Source: Beroe ovata (lineage: Eukaryota > Ctenophora > Nuda > Beroida > Beroidae). Taken from it: a stretch of DNA of 28,639 bases. This document shows, piece by piece, positions 1 through 12,168 of the stretch. Both the position numbers and the translations under genes were made by a program. The stretch's first letter is position 1; the number at the start of each line of letters is the position of its first letter. The stretch covers positions 111,705-140,343 of the forward strand of contig CAMPET010000192.1 in NCBI GenBank assembly GCA_946803715.1. The letters run 5' to 3'. The notes under the pieces are model-generated. The model did no database searches. It was not told the origin of the DNA and saw nothing but the letters and a program-made list of their open reading frames with translations.

Positions 1-55
1 CACATACACACACATAAACACACATACAAACACACATACACTCTGCACATATTGT
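1..55. repeat. (CA)n-type microsatellite, imperfect
   Basis: The window opens with an interrupted run of CACA and CATA units that fades out by about position 55. It is a degenerate dinucleotide microsatellite cut by the window edge. No gene function is implied. Confidence 0.8.
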
Positions 56-869
56 ATAGATTCGGAGCATTACATACAATGAGTGTTGACAGCTACTTTT
101 GTTACAAGACAAATTGTCGAATCTCAGTGTACTACCTCTCAAACCTTCTCGGTCACGGAACAATACTGCATTATTACACGGAATTCCTGTTATTTTACCT
201 TTGTTACTTGACGTACCCAAGAATAAGAACAAAAGAACTGGGTCCAGTAGCAAGGGTAGAAGGAGAAAATGTTTGCTTTGAACGTTCCTTTGATCTTGGT
301 AGATGAAAGCACCCCTACTTAACCTTTTCTCTGCTTCTACAAAACCACGGCTGTTTTTGTGATCGTGACAGATGCGAGATACGATTGTGAACTTGAAAAA
401 TTAAACTTGGCCGCTGACCAGGTGGTATCCATTTGTAGTCGAGCCTAAGCTTTGACACCAACCTCACAGAAAGTGATGTGGTTCTGGTACCAGTTACCAC
501 ACAGTAACTTAGCACCAGGTGTGTTCGTGATTATCAGTGATGCTAAAAGTAGTTCCAGATAGTGAGCCATGCAACAGAATATGGTATTGAAACTGCTCGG
601 GAAAGTTAGTCAAGACAGCAAAAAGTGAGTTTTTATCTTCTAATGATCAAAGACAGTCTGATGTCAATTGTGCCGTCAGAACCAGGTGCCTCCAAGCCAC
701 ACCCACACATTTTACACTTCAGTACTGTTTTATACGACATGCATTTTGATCTTGCCGACTATCTATTATTCGACTTATCAGATCATATCCTGGCGAAATA
801 ATCAGCTTTTAGTTTAATGAGATCATGACCAAGCACTGAATAGGGAGGAAACTCGGAAAAGTATGGGAT
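56..869. other. Unassigned sequence, no supported gene
   Basis: This stretch precedes satellite array 1. Short open frames exist on both strands, but none has splice signals on both sides with a consistent frame. Because gene A lacks its 5' end, an upstream exon could lie here or beyond the window; the best but weak candidate is 372-421, noted under rejected items. Confidence 0.5.
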
Positions 870-2210
870 AGAGAGTGTTTCTGGACCATTTTCTGACGTA
901 TAATCCGAATATGAAAGAATTATTGAACTAGCTCAATGTAAAAATGGTCAAAATTCCAATTCCTTCAAAGTTGTGAGGATTGGAGTCGCATGATAGATAA
1001 CTCACCAGGGAAGCGAGATAGAGCTAAAATTTGATCGGGAATCGATTCAGCGTCCAAAAATACGTAGGAGTCGATGGTTTTTGTATCAAAATTGTGCGAA
1101 AAAATTTTCTGATTTTGGTGCGTCCCATTGATTTTCGTGTTTTTGCACTGTTTGCTTCCCACAGGTTTGAAATCGTGTTTTGGGCGTGGTTTCACTGCAA
1201 GCATGAACTTCAAATGATTGCAATGAGCATTGATACTTGTAGTGTGAGAGTAGGAGAGATGATTTGGTGAAAAGGTAGCGTCATAAGTGCCAGTTTAGTC
1301 CACATAACAGACCTTTAAAATCGTAGTATAAAAGTGTGGGATCATCCACTTCACATTTTACTGATACTCAGATCAGAAATCCGAAGAAAATTTTTCCTCA
1401 GTTTAGCTACAGATAAAGAATGTTTCTGGACTATTTTTTGACGTAGAATCCGAATATGAAAGAATTATTGAACTAGCTCAATGTAAAATCGGTCAAAATT
1501 CCAATCCCTTCAAAGTTGTGAGGATTGGAGTCGCATGATAGATAACTCACCAGGGAAGCGAGATAGAGCTAAAATTTGATCGGGAATCGATTCAGCGTCC
1601 AAAAATACGTAGGAGTCGATGGTTTTTGTATTAAAATTGAGCTAAAAAATTTTCTGATTTTGGTGCGTCCCATTGATTTTTGTGTTTTTGCACTGTTTGC
1701 TTCCCACAGGTTTGAAATCGTGTTTTGGGCGTGGTCTCACTGCAAGTATGAACTTCAAATGATGGCAATGAGCGTTGATACTTGTAGTGTGAGAGTAGGA
1801 GAGATGATTTGGTGAAAAAGTAGCGTCATAAGTGCCAGTTAAGTTCTCATTACAGACCTTTAAAATCGAAGTATAAAAGTGTGGGATCATCCACTTCACT
1901 TTTTAGTGATACTCAGATCAGAAATCCGAGGAAAATTTTTCCTCAGTTTAGCGACAGATAGAGAGTGTTTCTGGACTATTTTTTGACGTTGAATCCGAAT
2001 ATGAAAGAATTATTGAACTAGCTCAATGTAGAATCGGTCAAAATTCCAATTCCTTTAAAGTTGTGAGGATTGGAGTCGCATGATAGATAACTCACCAGGG
2101 AAGCAAGATAGAGCTAAAATTTGATCGGGAATCGATTCAGCGTACAAAAATACGTAGGAGTCGATGGTTTTTGTATTAAAATTGAGCGAAGAAATTTTCT
2201 GATTTTGGTN
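870..2210 (+). repeat. 545-bp satellite, array 1 (about 2.5 copies)
   Basis: The landmark GAGTGTTTCTGG (GAATGTTTCTGG in the second copy) starts at 873, 1418 and 1963, an exact 545-bp period. The third copy stops abruptly at the N at 2210. Copies differ by scattered substitutions. Each unit carries overlapping open frames on both strands (79 aa on +, up to about 85 aa on -), which I read as a by-product of a repeated unit and not as genes. The array lies just upstream of the first readable exon of gene A and is probably intronic or next to the gene. Confidence 0.95.
2210..2210. other. Ambiguous base (N) at satellite/gene junction
   Basis: The only N in the window sits exactly where the satellite unit breaks off mid-unit and coding-like sequence begins. 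This suggests a scaffold join or collapsed repeat, so the distance and content between array 1 and gene A are not reliable. Confidence 0.85.
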
Positions 2211-2260
2211 CATCCGCAGACACCCCCGCTCACCCGCTGACACCCCAGCCCGGTTTCCAG

Positions 2261-5200
2261 GTACACAGAATGCGGAGAACTGGCGAGGGACAGCTCCTGG
2301 TGGAGACAGAGGACGGTGGACTGAGACTCATGGGACTAAAGGACGGTGAAATCATAACGACCGTGTTTAGCACGTCCAACACAAATAACTTCTTCCTAAA
2401 GTACTCGGCATACTCGAGATCACGGTAAGTTCATGTGATAGATCTCGATATCAGGTCCAAATTCGATATTTGATTACCGTGGCCAGGTCACAGTGTCACC
2501 GACGTCCATCGAATACCAAACGTCCAGTTATCTACCTAATAAACCGATTCCTCAAACAATAAATCGACCCCACAGTAACATGACGTTCATTCTGAACCCC
2601 GCCCTTGGTCATGTCGAGGGGTACAGCTGTGACTCTCACCCAGCTGACCTCAACCTTCTCTACAAGACAGAGGGGCAGAAAGTCAGCGCTATCTGTGAAG
2701 TGAGTGACCATGACAACTAGATGCTCCTTCATAAAACCCGTCATCCAGGATTAAGTTTAATAACACCATCTATACAGGCATATCTGGGAATCCCTTACTG
2801 GCTCCCTACGGCAAAACGCAGCAAAACTCGGACAGAAACCACGCTCAGTCTGCTGATGGTGGCGACGGCCGAGGGACGACTACTCGTGGCTGATGCTCCG
2901 GAGTGGCTACATCTCCCTCAACCAATCAACATTGAGAGAGGAATAGTCAGGGATATGGTAAGTAATGTTTTTCAAATTGAGCACAATATTAGATTGTGGT
3001 AACTCAAAGTCAATCGATCAGAAATCCGAGGAAAATTTTTCCTCAGTTTAGTGTTTCTGGACTATTTTATGACGTAGAATCCGAATATGAAAGAATTTTT
3101 GAACTAGCTCATTGGGAAATCGGTCAAAATTCCAATTCCTTCAAAGTTGCGAGGATGGAAGTCGCACGATAGATAGCTCATCAGGGGAGCGAGATGGAGT
3201 TAAAATTTGATCGGGAATCAATTCAGCGTCCAAAAATACGTAGGAATCGATAGTTTTTTTACATTAAAATTGAGCAAAAAAATTTTCTGATTTTGGTGCG
3301 TCCCAATGATTTTCGTGTTTTTGCACTGTTTGCTTCCCACAAGTTTGAAATCGTGTTTTGGGCGTGGTTTCACTGCAAATATGAACTTCAAATGATGGCA
3401 ATGAGCGTTGATACTTGTAGTGTGACAGTAAGAGAGATGATTTGGTGAAAAAGTAGCGTCAGAAGTGCCAGTTAAGTCCTCATTACAGACCTTTAAAATC
3501 GACGTACAAAAGTGTGGAATCATTCACTTCACTTTTTACTGATACTCAGATCAGAAATCCGAATAAAACTTTTCCTCAGTTTAGCGACAGATAAAGAGTG
3601 TTTCTGGACTGTTTTTTGACGTAGAATCCGAATATGAAAGAATTATTGAACTAGCTCATTGGGAAATCGGCCAAAATTCCACTTCCTTCAAAGTTGCGAG
3701 GATGGAAGTCGCACGATAGATAGCTCAACAGGGAAGCGAGATGGAGTTAAAATTTGATCGGGAATCGATTCAGCGTCCAAAAATACGTAGGAATCGATAG
3801 TTTTTACATTAAAATTGAGCAAAAAAAATTTCTGATTTTGGTGCGTCCCATTGATTTTCGTGTTTTTGCACTGTTTGCTTCCCACGGGTTTGAAATCGTG
3901 TTTTGGGCGTGCTTTCACTGCAAGTATGAACTTCAAATGATGGCAATGAGCGTTGATACTTGTAGTGTGACAGTAGGAGAGATGATTTGGTGAAAAAGTA
4001 GCGTCAGAAGTGCCAGTTAAGTCCTCATTACAGACCTTTAAAATCGACGTACAAAAGTGTGGAATCATTCACTTCACTTTTTACTGATACTCAGATCAGA
4101 AATCCCAAGAAAATTTTTCCTCAGTTTAGCGACAGATAAACAGTGTTTCTGGACTATTTTTTGACGTAGAATCCGAATATGAAAGAATTATTGAACTAGC
4201 TCAATGGTAAATCTGTCAAAATTCCAATTCCTTCAAAGTTGCGAGGATTGAAGTCGCACGATAGATAGCTCATCAGGGGAGTGAGATAGAGCAAAAATTT
4301 GATCAGGAATCGATTCAGCGTCCAAAAATACGTAGGAATCGATAGTTTTTACATTAAAATTGAGCAAAAAAATTTTCTGATTTTGGTGCGTCCCATTGAT
4401 TTTCGTGTTTTTGCACTGTTTGCTTCCCACGGGTTTGAAATCGTGTTTTGGGCGTGCTTTCACTGCAAGTATGAACTTCAAATGATGGCAATGAGCGTTG
4501 ATACTTGTAGTGTGACAGTAGGAGAGATGATTTGGTGAAAAAGTAGCGTCAGAAGTGCCAGTTAAGTCCTCATTACAGATCTTTAAAATCGACGTACAAA
4601 AGTGTGGAATCATTCACTTCACTTTTTACTGATACTCAGATCAGAAATCCGAAGAAAATTTTTCCTCAGTTTAGCGACAGATAAAGAGTGTTTCTGGACT
4701 GTTTTTTGACGTAGAATCCGAATATGGAAAAAATATGAAGGAAATTCGGTCTTGTGAGAGTTTCTGTGTGATGCGAAGTTCATTTTTTCAACCCATCATT
4801 GTTCATTTCACTCTTTCTCTCCAGGAAGCATCAGTGGCCGGCGAGGAAGGGAAGAAATGCACGCTGGCTGTACTCACCGGGACGTCTCCTTCCTACATCT
4901 CCATCTACTTGCTTTCCATATCAACAGGTAAAACAGAAAGACAACAGAATTGCTTTTTGGAGCAAAAATTGTCGAGACATCTGAAAATTCGAATCAGAGA
5001 TATCAGAAGTTAGCGATGAAATATATGACAAAGCCTGTGATTCATCATCTAGTAGACTGATTGAATATCCTTTCTCTCAGATCACAACTTGTCGATCAGT
5101 CTGCGACACGTGCTGACCCTACCCTCGCAGATATCACTTTTCGTGGTATCCAACGTGTACCTCATGGTTACCTTCAACAACCTCATGTCCCTCGTGCACT

Positions 5201-8200
5201 TTCCCAGGTAGGAAGAAACTAACATCATACATCGGCCAATTATAAAATAAATCCTTGTGCTATTCTTTGTTTTTGCAGCTGATTAATGATCCGCTCACCA
5301 TTGCATCCCTTCGCTAAACAAAACAAACTTCTTCAGTATTCTAGAGAAAGACGGAATACACTCGACTGTCCTAGACTCAACTACTGCTATCGAAGAGTCT
5401 TATGTCAAGGTAAATCTCATTGATTTTGGGTTTCCACGAAGAGTATGTCATACCTCACATCTTAGAGAAAAACGTAACGTGATACGATTAACGAGTCTGC
5501 CAAACCTCATGGTTCATATCTTAGAGAGCAAGTTTAAACGTTATTAAGTAGTACGATTAACTAAAGGTCAGAAGCCTTCGAAAATCATGCGATTATCGTC
5601 GTCAGCATATACATCACATGACCAATATCCACTCTCCATCACGCCACGCACTCAATCACACCCTGTCACACTGTGACTGCCACACCCTGTCACACTGTGA
5701 CTGTCACACCCTCTCAGATAAGTAAACAGAGCGAGTCCGACTCACACACGGGTACAATCACTGATATCGATGCTCTGAGCACACTAGAGATATTTGTCAC
5801 TGTGTCGGCCGGGGACTTCTTCCTAAAAGTGTGGGATAACAGCAACATTTTACTCCGTAAGTACGAATCGGATTCATGGATTGTTCCACGAAGATTCTTC
5901 GGGGGACCAAATCAGAAATTGGATAAATGAAAGTGATCCTAACTCGAAATGTCAAGATCTGCAGTATCATTTCACTTTTCTAGGGGAGATTCTGTTCAGT
6001 AACCCCGTGTACGGCATCTCCTTCGCGACTGACTACGGTGTTCTCTTCTGCACCCAAAACACGAACATCAACGTCATCCCCGTGGCCAACTACCTCCCTC
6101 CGCAATACGTACAGAAACTCCTGGCCATGGATTGGAGCGTTGCTATAGCAACCGACGCGCTGGTTGCTGTTCCGTCTGTTTCCTCCGGAACAGACCCGGA
6201 TGTTTTGTCGCTGTCACTATACGAGAGGAGGAAAGAGAAGGTGAACCGGCAGGAGAGAGGAGATGGGAGGTTCTCCAAATATGGAAGGAAGAAGAGAGAC
6301 CCACCTCGAGATGATGATAGTTCGAAAGGTGAAATATCTTGTTCACTTCGATCATTCATTTTGAGAGACTTGATCAAGCACTCCATCGATAATTCAATCT
6401 TCTTGACGGAATATTAGCTTGTGTTTGACCTGAACTCTCACTCAGGGGGACCCTGGAGAGACCAGGAACAGGGTGGTAAACGCGGTGGGGGAGGGAGTGG
6501 GGGAAGTTCTCGCAGCATGGACAGACAAACCGACAACCCACCCTCCCGCCAAAGTCGAGCTCCCTCCTCCGGAAATTCTGATAGATCACACCGAGCAGCT
6601 CCCCTCGAAATGGTGGAGGAGATACAGGCTGACAACATGGACAATGCTGTTGAAGTTCTCTCCAACCCATCGTCAGAGTTCACAATCATAGAGCCGGTCC
6701 TACCCTGTGCTCCGGACGGGTTCATCCCCAATTCCGTGGTGAGGCTGATGTTTGCTCACCTCATGGAGTTCAGGATACTGGTGAGCCCGTGTGCCACACC
6801 CCAGCGATCATCCCACCGCTCAAGTAGGAAGGTGTCTGGAGAGAGTTCTCAGTCCTTCACAATCCTGTCCATGCCGTCAAATAGGGCCATCCGATCTCCC
6901 ATTGTTGAGGAATGTGAGGATCTCCTCGCACCAGATATACACTTTGATTTCGATGCAATATCCCGGAATTCCTCCCGGAATTCGGCCCGGCAAAACGGAA
7001 ACATGCTCGGAACATTCCAGAACAACATGCTCGGCTCCGATATGTCTCGTCTCTTCGTCTCATCCTCCTCTGACCAGAGTAGAGTATCGCCCGTGGACTC
7101 AAGTGAACTGCTCGACGCCCTGAACCAATCATCACAATCTGATCAGGAGAAACGGTCAACGTTTACCGGCATTGCTCTACAGGAAACACCATCGTATGCC
7201 AGTGCGGAGCGGGTGCCGAAAAAGCGGAGCAAAAACTCGAGTTTAGGGAAGCCGAGTGGTACGGTGATAACCGCTGATGTAAATACCGATCTGGAGAACG
7301 GTTCGGCTGCCAACTCAGACGTTTCAGACGATCATGAAACGGCGGATGACGATGTTCTGGAACCCCTAACTCCGATGAAGAAGAAACCGGCGGGAGCTAG
7401 ACAGCAGCAGCAACAGGCTCCGGGACGAAGAGCATCTCGCAGAGCATCGGTAGTGAAGGGGAAGAAACGACGAGTGACGAAGAAAGCTGATGAGTTACTC
7501 TCGGCTGAAGATGAGAAGAAATCCGCGGTTGTAGCAAATGACAAATCTGTGAAGGACCTTGCTACCACTGATGATAACATTCCTTCGATAGAGATTTCGT
7601 TGCCCGAACACGAAAGCTCGAACAAGTTCTCTCAACTAAGTTTCAAGGAGAGCTTGAGAGAGATTAAAATCCAGCAGGATTTCAGTGATAAGATTCTAGT
7701 CGTGACTCAGTGCTTCAACTCGTGTAAGAAACCGAATGAATTCTTCAAATTCATCCAGACATTCGATGAATTTGTCTCTGATCTAGAAAATGAGGAGCTA
7801 GACGTTGAGGATGTTGAACGTATTGTTTCCATAGCAACGGAACTCCACGTTGCTGGGGAGATTGACACGGCACATTATACTGAGCTCCTGAGGAGCACAA
7901 TGAAGTGTGATACTGATGATTCCAACAAGTTTGGCATCCTCATAGCGATTATTCGGGCGAATTTGGCAGAGAATCGCCAGGACGGAAATGAGCAAGCCGC
8001 GAAAGACGTCATGATGGAAATCCTGCCTTTCTTGGTTCATGAGGATGAAGAAATCAAGGAGAGAGCGTTTAAAGAGCTCAGTGAGATTGCGGATGTTAAC
8101 ACTCAGGAGGATCTGAGGGATCTGCTGGTCGGAATGAATGTTCTCCCAGAAACCTGCTCCGCAGATGACATCTCAATAGCTTCCAACGGCAAGATACTGA

Positions 8201-10155
8201 ACATACAGTACTGGAAGAACGAAGTTGGAAGCCCGCTTCCCAATATCCCCTCCAAAACATCAGAGGAACTTCAAATCGTGTCCGAGTTTGAGATCTCAGT
8301 AGACCCCAGCACGGTTTCACTCACATCTGACCGTGGATCGGTAAAGCGGAAGTCGAATCTAAGTCTCAAATACGACTCAAAGACGAGCAGGACCGTATCT
8401 CAAGAGCAGCTCTCAGTTGGCTTGTCCGGGACGATCTCCCCTCAACCCACCATTACGCCACCAGGCTCTCTCGCCGGTGTATCTCCGGAAAATCTCGGGG
8501 AAGAAGAGGAGGACGATACCGATCTCGTCCATGTTCCGTCCGTCGATATCCGAAGACGGATTATCGGCGCGGACAACATGCCGATCATGCTCGGCGATCA
8601 GAGTATCGGAGCGATAAGGGAGGAGGGGAAACTGTACAACTCCACTAATGATCTAATGTTGTGGTACAACGGGCAAGATGATAATTTCTACGACCCGGAC
8701 AGCAAGTTGGTCGGATCTCTGCTGCCCGATGGGAGTGTGTCAGTTCCCGAAAACTTGCATCTCATGACGCGACACTCCATCATGAAACAAGGCCAGGATC
8801 TGGTGAAGTTTGTCGAGAATTGTGATTGTAACGGTGTGATTAAAGACGACAAGGGGGTTATTTTGGGGAAGTTGACGAAGGAGGGAGAGTTCATCAGTCG
8901 GGACGGGATTTTGTACAACTGTGACGGAGTGTACGTTGGAAAACAGTGCTACGATGACAACAGAATGTACGCTAACGGCGAGATCTTCGACAAGAACAAC
9001 AACTATTGGGGTCACGTGGGCCCGGACAACACCATGATCCATCTCTCTGGTGTTATTCTCGATTCTTCCGGCATTAAGATCGGCCATATCGAGGAATATG
9101 GCGGGAAACTGAACAAATGCGTGCGGAGTTTTGATCTAGATGAGAATAAGACGGATAGCGGGGTCTCCATAGATGATCCATACATGAACAAAGAACTGAA
9201 AGATGAGGAAGGTGGGATTCTTGGGAAATTCAAGAACAAGGACACCATTATAACCACCTGTGGGGACATCTTTGATAGAACCGGGACATACCTTGGCCAG
9301 CTCTTGGCAAACGGCCAGGTTATGATCAAGGAAGAAGCTACGAAACTCATCACAGCCGACATCAACAAAGCGAGCACGGTAACAAAGTGTCGATCGAGAG
9401 CAATTCCTCCGTTTGACCGGAACAAGCCCCGGAATACCAGAGTAGACCGGCTCCGGGCAGCGGTTACCGAACACGAAGCGGAGATGTCACGGCAGAGGCG
9501 GATGAAGGAGATCGGTCATGAGTGGGGCAAGTACCGGGATTTCCCCAGTGATACCGCCCTGGGGTCAGAGCTGGACCAGGGGTATGCGAGCGAGGACAAG
9601 CTTCTGTTCGATCTGACACAGTCAGTGCCTCTCCTACCCACTCTCAATGAGATCAAGGGACAGAGACTGGTGAAAACCATCACTTTCTCACGGTCCATGT
9701 CTTCATTCCCTAACAACAACAACAACACAAACAACAACAACAACAAGTGCATCACGATAGAACCCATGCCGTCCAAACTCAACGCACACACTACCTCTGC
9801 CGACGGGAACACACAATTCGGTGTTCTGAAAGTGAACTGGACAACCCGATCGATAGATCCTGTGAACAACGCCACCCTCCCCAGCCTCCTCCTGCCTCCG
9901 CCTCCCTCTAGAGTGGCGGTGCCGGCAGTTTCGCCGCCCAGTACAGTTCCTCATCTCCCCAGCATTTATCGGGGCGAAGGACGGCGAACACGGCAGTCCA
10001 GGACGGCGTCAGGGGACTATTTGATGAGGGTGGCGTCGAGTTATTTGAAGAAGGAGTTGGATGAGGAGATGAAGCGATTTAGAGCTCCGAGGAGGCTAGC
10101 GTCGCTACAGGGAAAGATGCATACAACACCCGTATTTTCGGGGAGGAAAAGTTGA
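2261..10155 (+). CDS. Gene A: large WD40-like, multi-domain protein, 5' partial
   Basis: Exons by frame and GT-AG sites: 2261-2424 (open back to 2213), 2487-2699, 2778-2957, 4825-4927, 5081-5207, 5337-5409, 5718-5856, 5984-6328, 6446-10155. From 2487 to the stop all junctions keep frame, giving 1629 residues; the start lies upstream. The exon 2261-2424 ends two bases into a codon while the next begins at a codon start, so one boundary is wrong or there is a sequence error by the N. Exons to 6328 encode beta-rich sequence with a WD40-type repeat (TVSAGDFFLKVWD). The last exon encodes acidic, Ser-rich linkers, a basic NLS-like block, a HEAT-like helical segment (about 7630-8150), a glycine/aspartate repeat domain (8587-9336), poly-Asn, a Pro-rich stretch and a basic tail. 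The layout recalls WDR87/WDR97-type proteins, but that is a guess from overall form. Confidence 0.8.
2704..2717. promoter_or_regulatory. X-box-like palindrome, one mismatch
   Basis: GTGACCATGACAAC lies four bases inside the intron that follows the exon 2487-2699 of gene A. It differs from the RFX consensus RYYNYYATRRNRAC only at the third base. Confidence 0.35.
3017..4727 (+). repeat. 545-bp satellite, array 2, inside an intron of gene A
   Basis: The landmark (G/C)AGTGTTTCTGG recurs near 3050 and at 3596, 4141 and 4686, so about three units in the same orientation as array 1. It fills most of the intron 2958-4824. The first copy lacks a few bases of the GCGACAGATAAAG segment. The - strand reads open for 126 codons in the second and third copies. 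Confidence 0.95.
5657..5717 (+). repeat. 24-bp tandem repeat ending at a splice acceptor
   Basis: Two identical-but-one 24-bp units (CACACCCTGTCACACTGTGA plus CTGC or CTGT) and a partial third unit end in CTCTCAG, which is the acceptor of the exon starting at 5718. Copy-number change here would alter the polypyrimidine region of that intron. Confidence 0.85.
5718..6190 (+). other. WD40-like segment of gene A (two exons)
   Basis: The exons 5718-5856 and 5984-6328 join to read a strand-rich segment with TVSAGDFFLKVWD, the usual WD repeat ending (small residue, D, then hWD), followed by another blade-like segment. The earlier exons (2487-5409) are similarly beta-rich with few charged helices, as in a beta-propeller, but lack clean GH/WD pairs. 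After about 6190 the sequence turns charged and basic. Confidence 0.6.
6139..6152. promoter_or_regulatory. Perfect 14-bp palindrome, X-box match, in exon of gene A
   Basis: GTTGCTATAGCAAC equals its own reverse complement and fits RYYNYYATRRNRAC. It lies inside the exon 5984-6328, encoding VAIAT, so it may reflect coding constraint instead of regulation. Confidence 0.45.
7370..7490 (+). other. Basic, NLS-like block with two RRAS sites in gene A
   Basis: The frame reads a KKKP cluster, a short poly-Gln (QQQQQ), then GRRASRRASVVKGKKRRVTKK. Clusters of four or more Lys/Arg separated by a linker fit a bipartite nuclear localisation signal, and RRAS occurs twice, matching the PKA consensus RRxS. 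The match is to short motifs only; a structural or RNA-binding role is equally possible. Confidence 0.5.
7825..7838. promoter_or_regulatory. X-box match in last exon of gene A
   Basis: GTTTCCATAGCAAC is a textbook-like RFX site fitting RYYNYYATRRNRAC. It encodes VSIAT in gene A, so its role as a binding site is uncertain. Confidence 0.45.
8587..9336 (+). other. Short internal repeats (about 24-27 aa) in gene A
   Basis: About seven consecutive units share the pattern G-x-I-h-D-x-x-G-x-h-h-G, for example GEIFDKNNNYWGHV, GVILDSSGIKIGHI and GDIFDRTGTYLGQL. Each has an aromatic or aliphatic pair, an Asp/Asn turn and two glycines, suggesting tandem beta-hairpins. The spacing resembles repeats described as DUF3659 in fungal proteins or MORN-like hairpins, but I cannot assign a family by eye. 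Confidence 0.65.
9712..9744 (+). repeat. AAC triplet run encoding poly-Asn in gene A
   Basis: Five AAC codons, one ACA, then five more AAC codons encode N5-T-N5 in the frame of gene A. The run is nearly pure at DNA level and so is likely variable in length between individuals. Confidence 0.9.
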
Positions 10156-10360
10156 TGAGTGATGATGTCTCCGTGATGAAAGGATGACTGATGACTGATG
10201 ACACTTAAATGACAAAATAGATGATTTAGGATATGTAAATATCATTCTTGTGTTGATGTATATGCATTTGTTTGACAGACTGTACATAACTTGGTGTAAA
10301 TAATACTTGATGTAAATTGTATTTGAATTTAGATTAACATTAAAATCGTGTTTGATGGAG
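10156..10360 (+). other. Gene A 3' UTR with ATTAAA poly(A) signal (10339-10344)
   Basis: After the TGA stop at 10153-10155 the sequence turns AT-rich with short TGATGAC repeats. ATTAAA at 10339-10344, the commonest variant signal, is the best candidate to end the transcript about 20 bases further on. No AATAAA is seen nearer. Confidence 0.55.
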
Positions 10361-10621
10361 TCGAACCTGAGTCTGTGAATCCGTAGAGTTGAATTTCCTC
10401 CTCAACGATACCTTAAATTCGCCTGAAATGAACGCTAGGTTTTGGATACGGTTCAAGAACTGAAAAGAAACTTCAGAATTGACGAATGATGATTAACCAG
10501 ACTTTCGATCTATTTCTATAATTCGACCACAGGTGCATATATTTTTCAATACATCCAGATTGAATTTCCTGAATATTCTACATACATACCCCTCTCTTTC
10601 ATACGATACTCTATCCAATCT

Positions 10622-10635
10622 GTTTCCATGGCAAC
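10622..10635. promoter_or_regulatory. X-box match, intergenic
   Basis: GTTTCCATGGCAAC fits RYYNYYATRRNRAC fully and lies about 470 bp after the gene A stop, outside coding sequence. This makes it the best candidate in the window for a real RFX site, though the gene it would serve is not visible. Confidence 0.5.
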
Positions 10636-11042
10636 GCGGCCTGCTTCACGCTCAAATTACACTAGATCGTGTATGCCACCACCCTATATAATAGTACGTC
10701 CCTCGTCTACAGCCCTGCAGAACGTTTGTCTCGTGTTATAAAGCAGGAATTTGTCTCTCATGCTATGATTGTGTCTCGAATTTGTCTCGAGAAAAAGAGG
10801 GTTCTGGGTTTGAGGGATCTATAACCAAACTTTAAACATGGTTTATCAAGGCTCCAGCGTTTGAAGTTCTTATGCATTATGCAATGACATCAATTTTCTA
10901 CTTTCCCTTTCCTGTATTTTCAGTTCTGTGTTTTTGCCAACCAAAAATACATCACAGCATTTGTTGCAGAGCTTACATACATAATTGCATGATCGAAGCC
11001 TACATTCTAGGTTTTATACATATGAGGTTTTTCAGGTTTTTT

Positions 11043-11056
11043 GTTGCCATGACGAC
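11043..11056. promoter_or_regulatory. X-box match, intergenic
   Basis: GTTGCCATGACGAC fits the loose consensus; the left half-site GTTGCC is perfect, the right half GACGAC is weaker. Confidence 0.4.
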
Positions 11057-12168
11057 ACCTCCCATATGATAAATAGGCTCGGGAATAGGTCATGACCGCT
11101 CCAAGCACATATACCGAGAATCACGTCCAATTATACCGACTTAAATGGAGGATACTATATTCTGTGACCTATATATTATGCGATCTGTATAATATCTAAC
11201 TCCCATATAATAGCATATTTACAGTCTAGTATTACTGTAAGTTAGAAACTTGCATAATTCAGCCGTGAATTTTATTTGAGATGGTTGCATGGTAGAGCAA
11301 TCCGATTACCAAGTCCTGATGTGTGGACTTATATAGAGGTACACTAAAGTAGGGATGAGCCATTAAAACCATTCCGTTAGTTTTTCCAAAGCTTCTTAGC
11401 TTCTTTGCATATATTTTTAGTTTTTCCAAGTTTAGTTTTTCTTTGTTTTGAAGTTTTCCGTTTCGTGTTTTTTGTTCCTGTGGCGTCAGATATCCCTATC
11501 CGGTCTTCATTGATCACTAACACTTCAAAGTATCAAAATCAATGTGAAAACCTTGAAAACATGTTGCAACGATAGTTTTTTGCAACAAAGAATTGTTAAT
11601 ATTTTCACATATTGAAACTGGTGCCAGATCACTACATCATGTTTTGGCTGCTTTTTCCAATATATCTCTTTAACACAACAGTAACATGGACAGGCACTGA
11701 CTGTTGACCGCAGGAAAAAACTATTCATACAAAAACGATTTTAAAAACCTTCCATGCCATCAAATAAAACAGTCTCAGCTCTTCAGTACGTGCATGCCTA
11801 CATTAGCACTGAATCAGTCATTGCAAACACGTCTTCTCCTCTCATTGTTTTTCAACTGAATCTCTCTCGTTCTCCCACATTTTTACAGTATATCAAAGTA
11901 CCACCTTCGGTTCACCTAACAAAAAGCAATACAAAAGACCGAGTAGAATGATTCACATGTCAGTATTAAAACCGTGCTTGATTAGTTGGAGAAAGATTTA
12001 GAATCACCCCCGATAACAAGCAACATCATATCTAGACAACAACTGTTTTATCCTGTTGCTCTGCAGTACTACTAAAAGTCGTTGTACTTGATACGTGAGT
12101 GCTTTGATTGTTTTTAGTGGACTAGAAAACCCGTTCAGAGTGTGTGTACAAAGTATAAATCAGAACAG

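Larger units (their letters stand above)
10361..12168. other. Intergenic, no gene seen
   Basis: No open frame here has coding-like composition with matched splice sites. Two X-box-like palindromes (10622 and 11043) and a TATATAATA stretch near 10684 hint at regulatory DNA, but no downstream start codon or exon can be tied to them. Confidence 0.5.

Noticed and set aside
372-421. Possible 50-bp exon (ARYDCELEKLNLAADQ) upstream of array 1
   Set aside because: It has a fair acceptor (GTGACAG) and a weak donor (GTGGTA), but nothing to join on either side, and such a short open stretch can arise by chance.
315-515. Open frame on the - strand
   Set aside because: No splice context, motif or coding-like composition; probably chance.
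1031-1270. 79-aa open frame repeated in satellite units
   Set aside because: It repeats because the DNA repeats; it is broken in array 3 and has no domain or start context.
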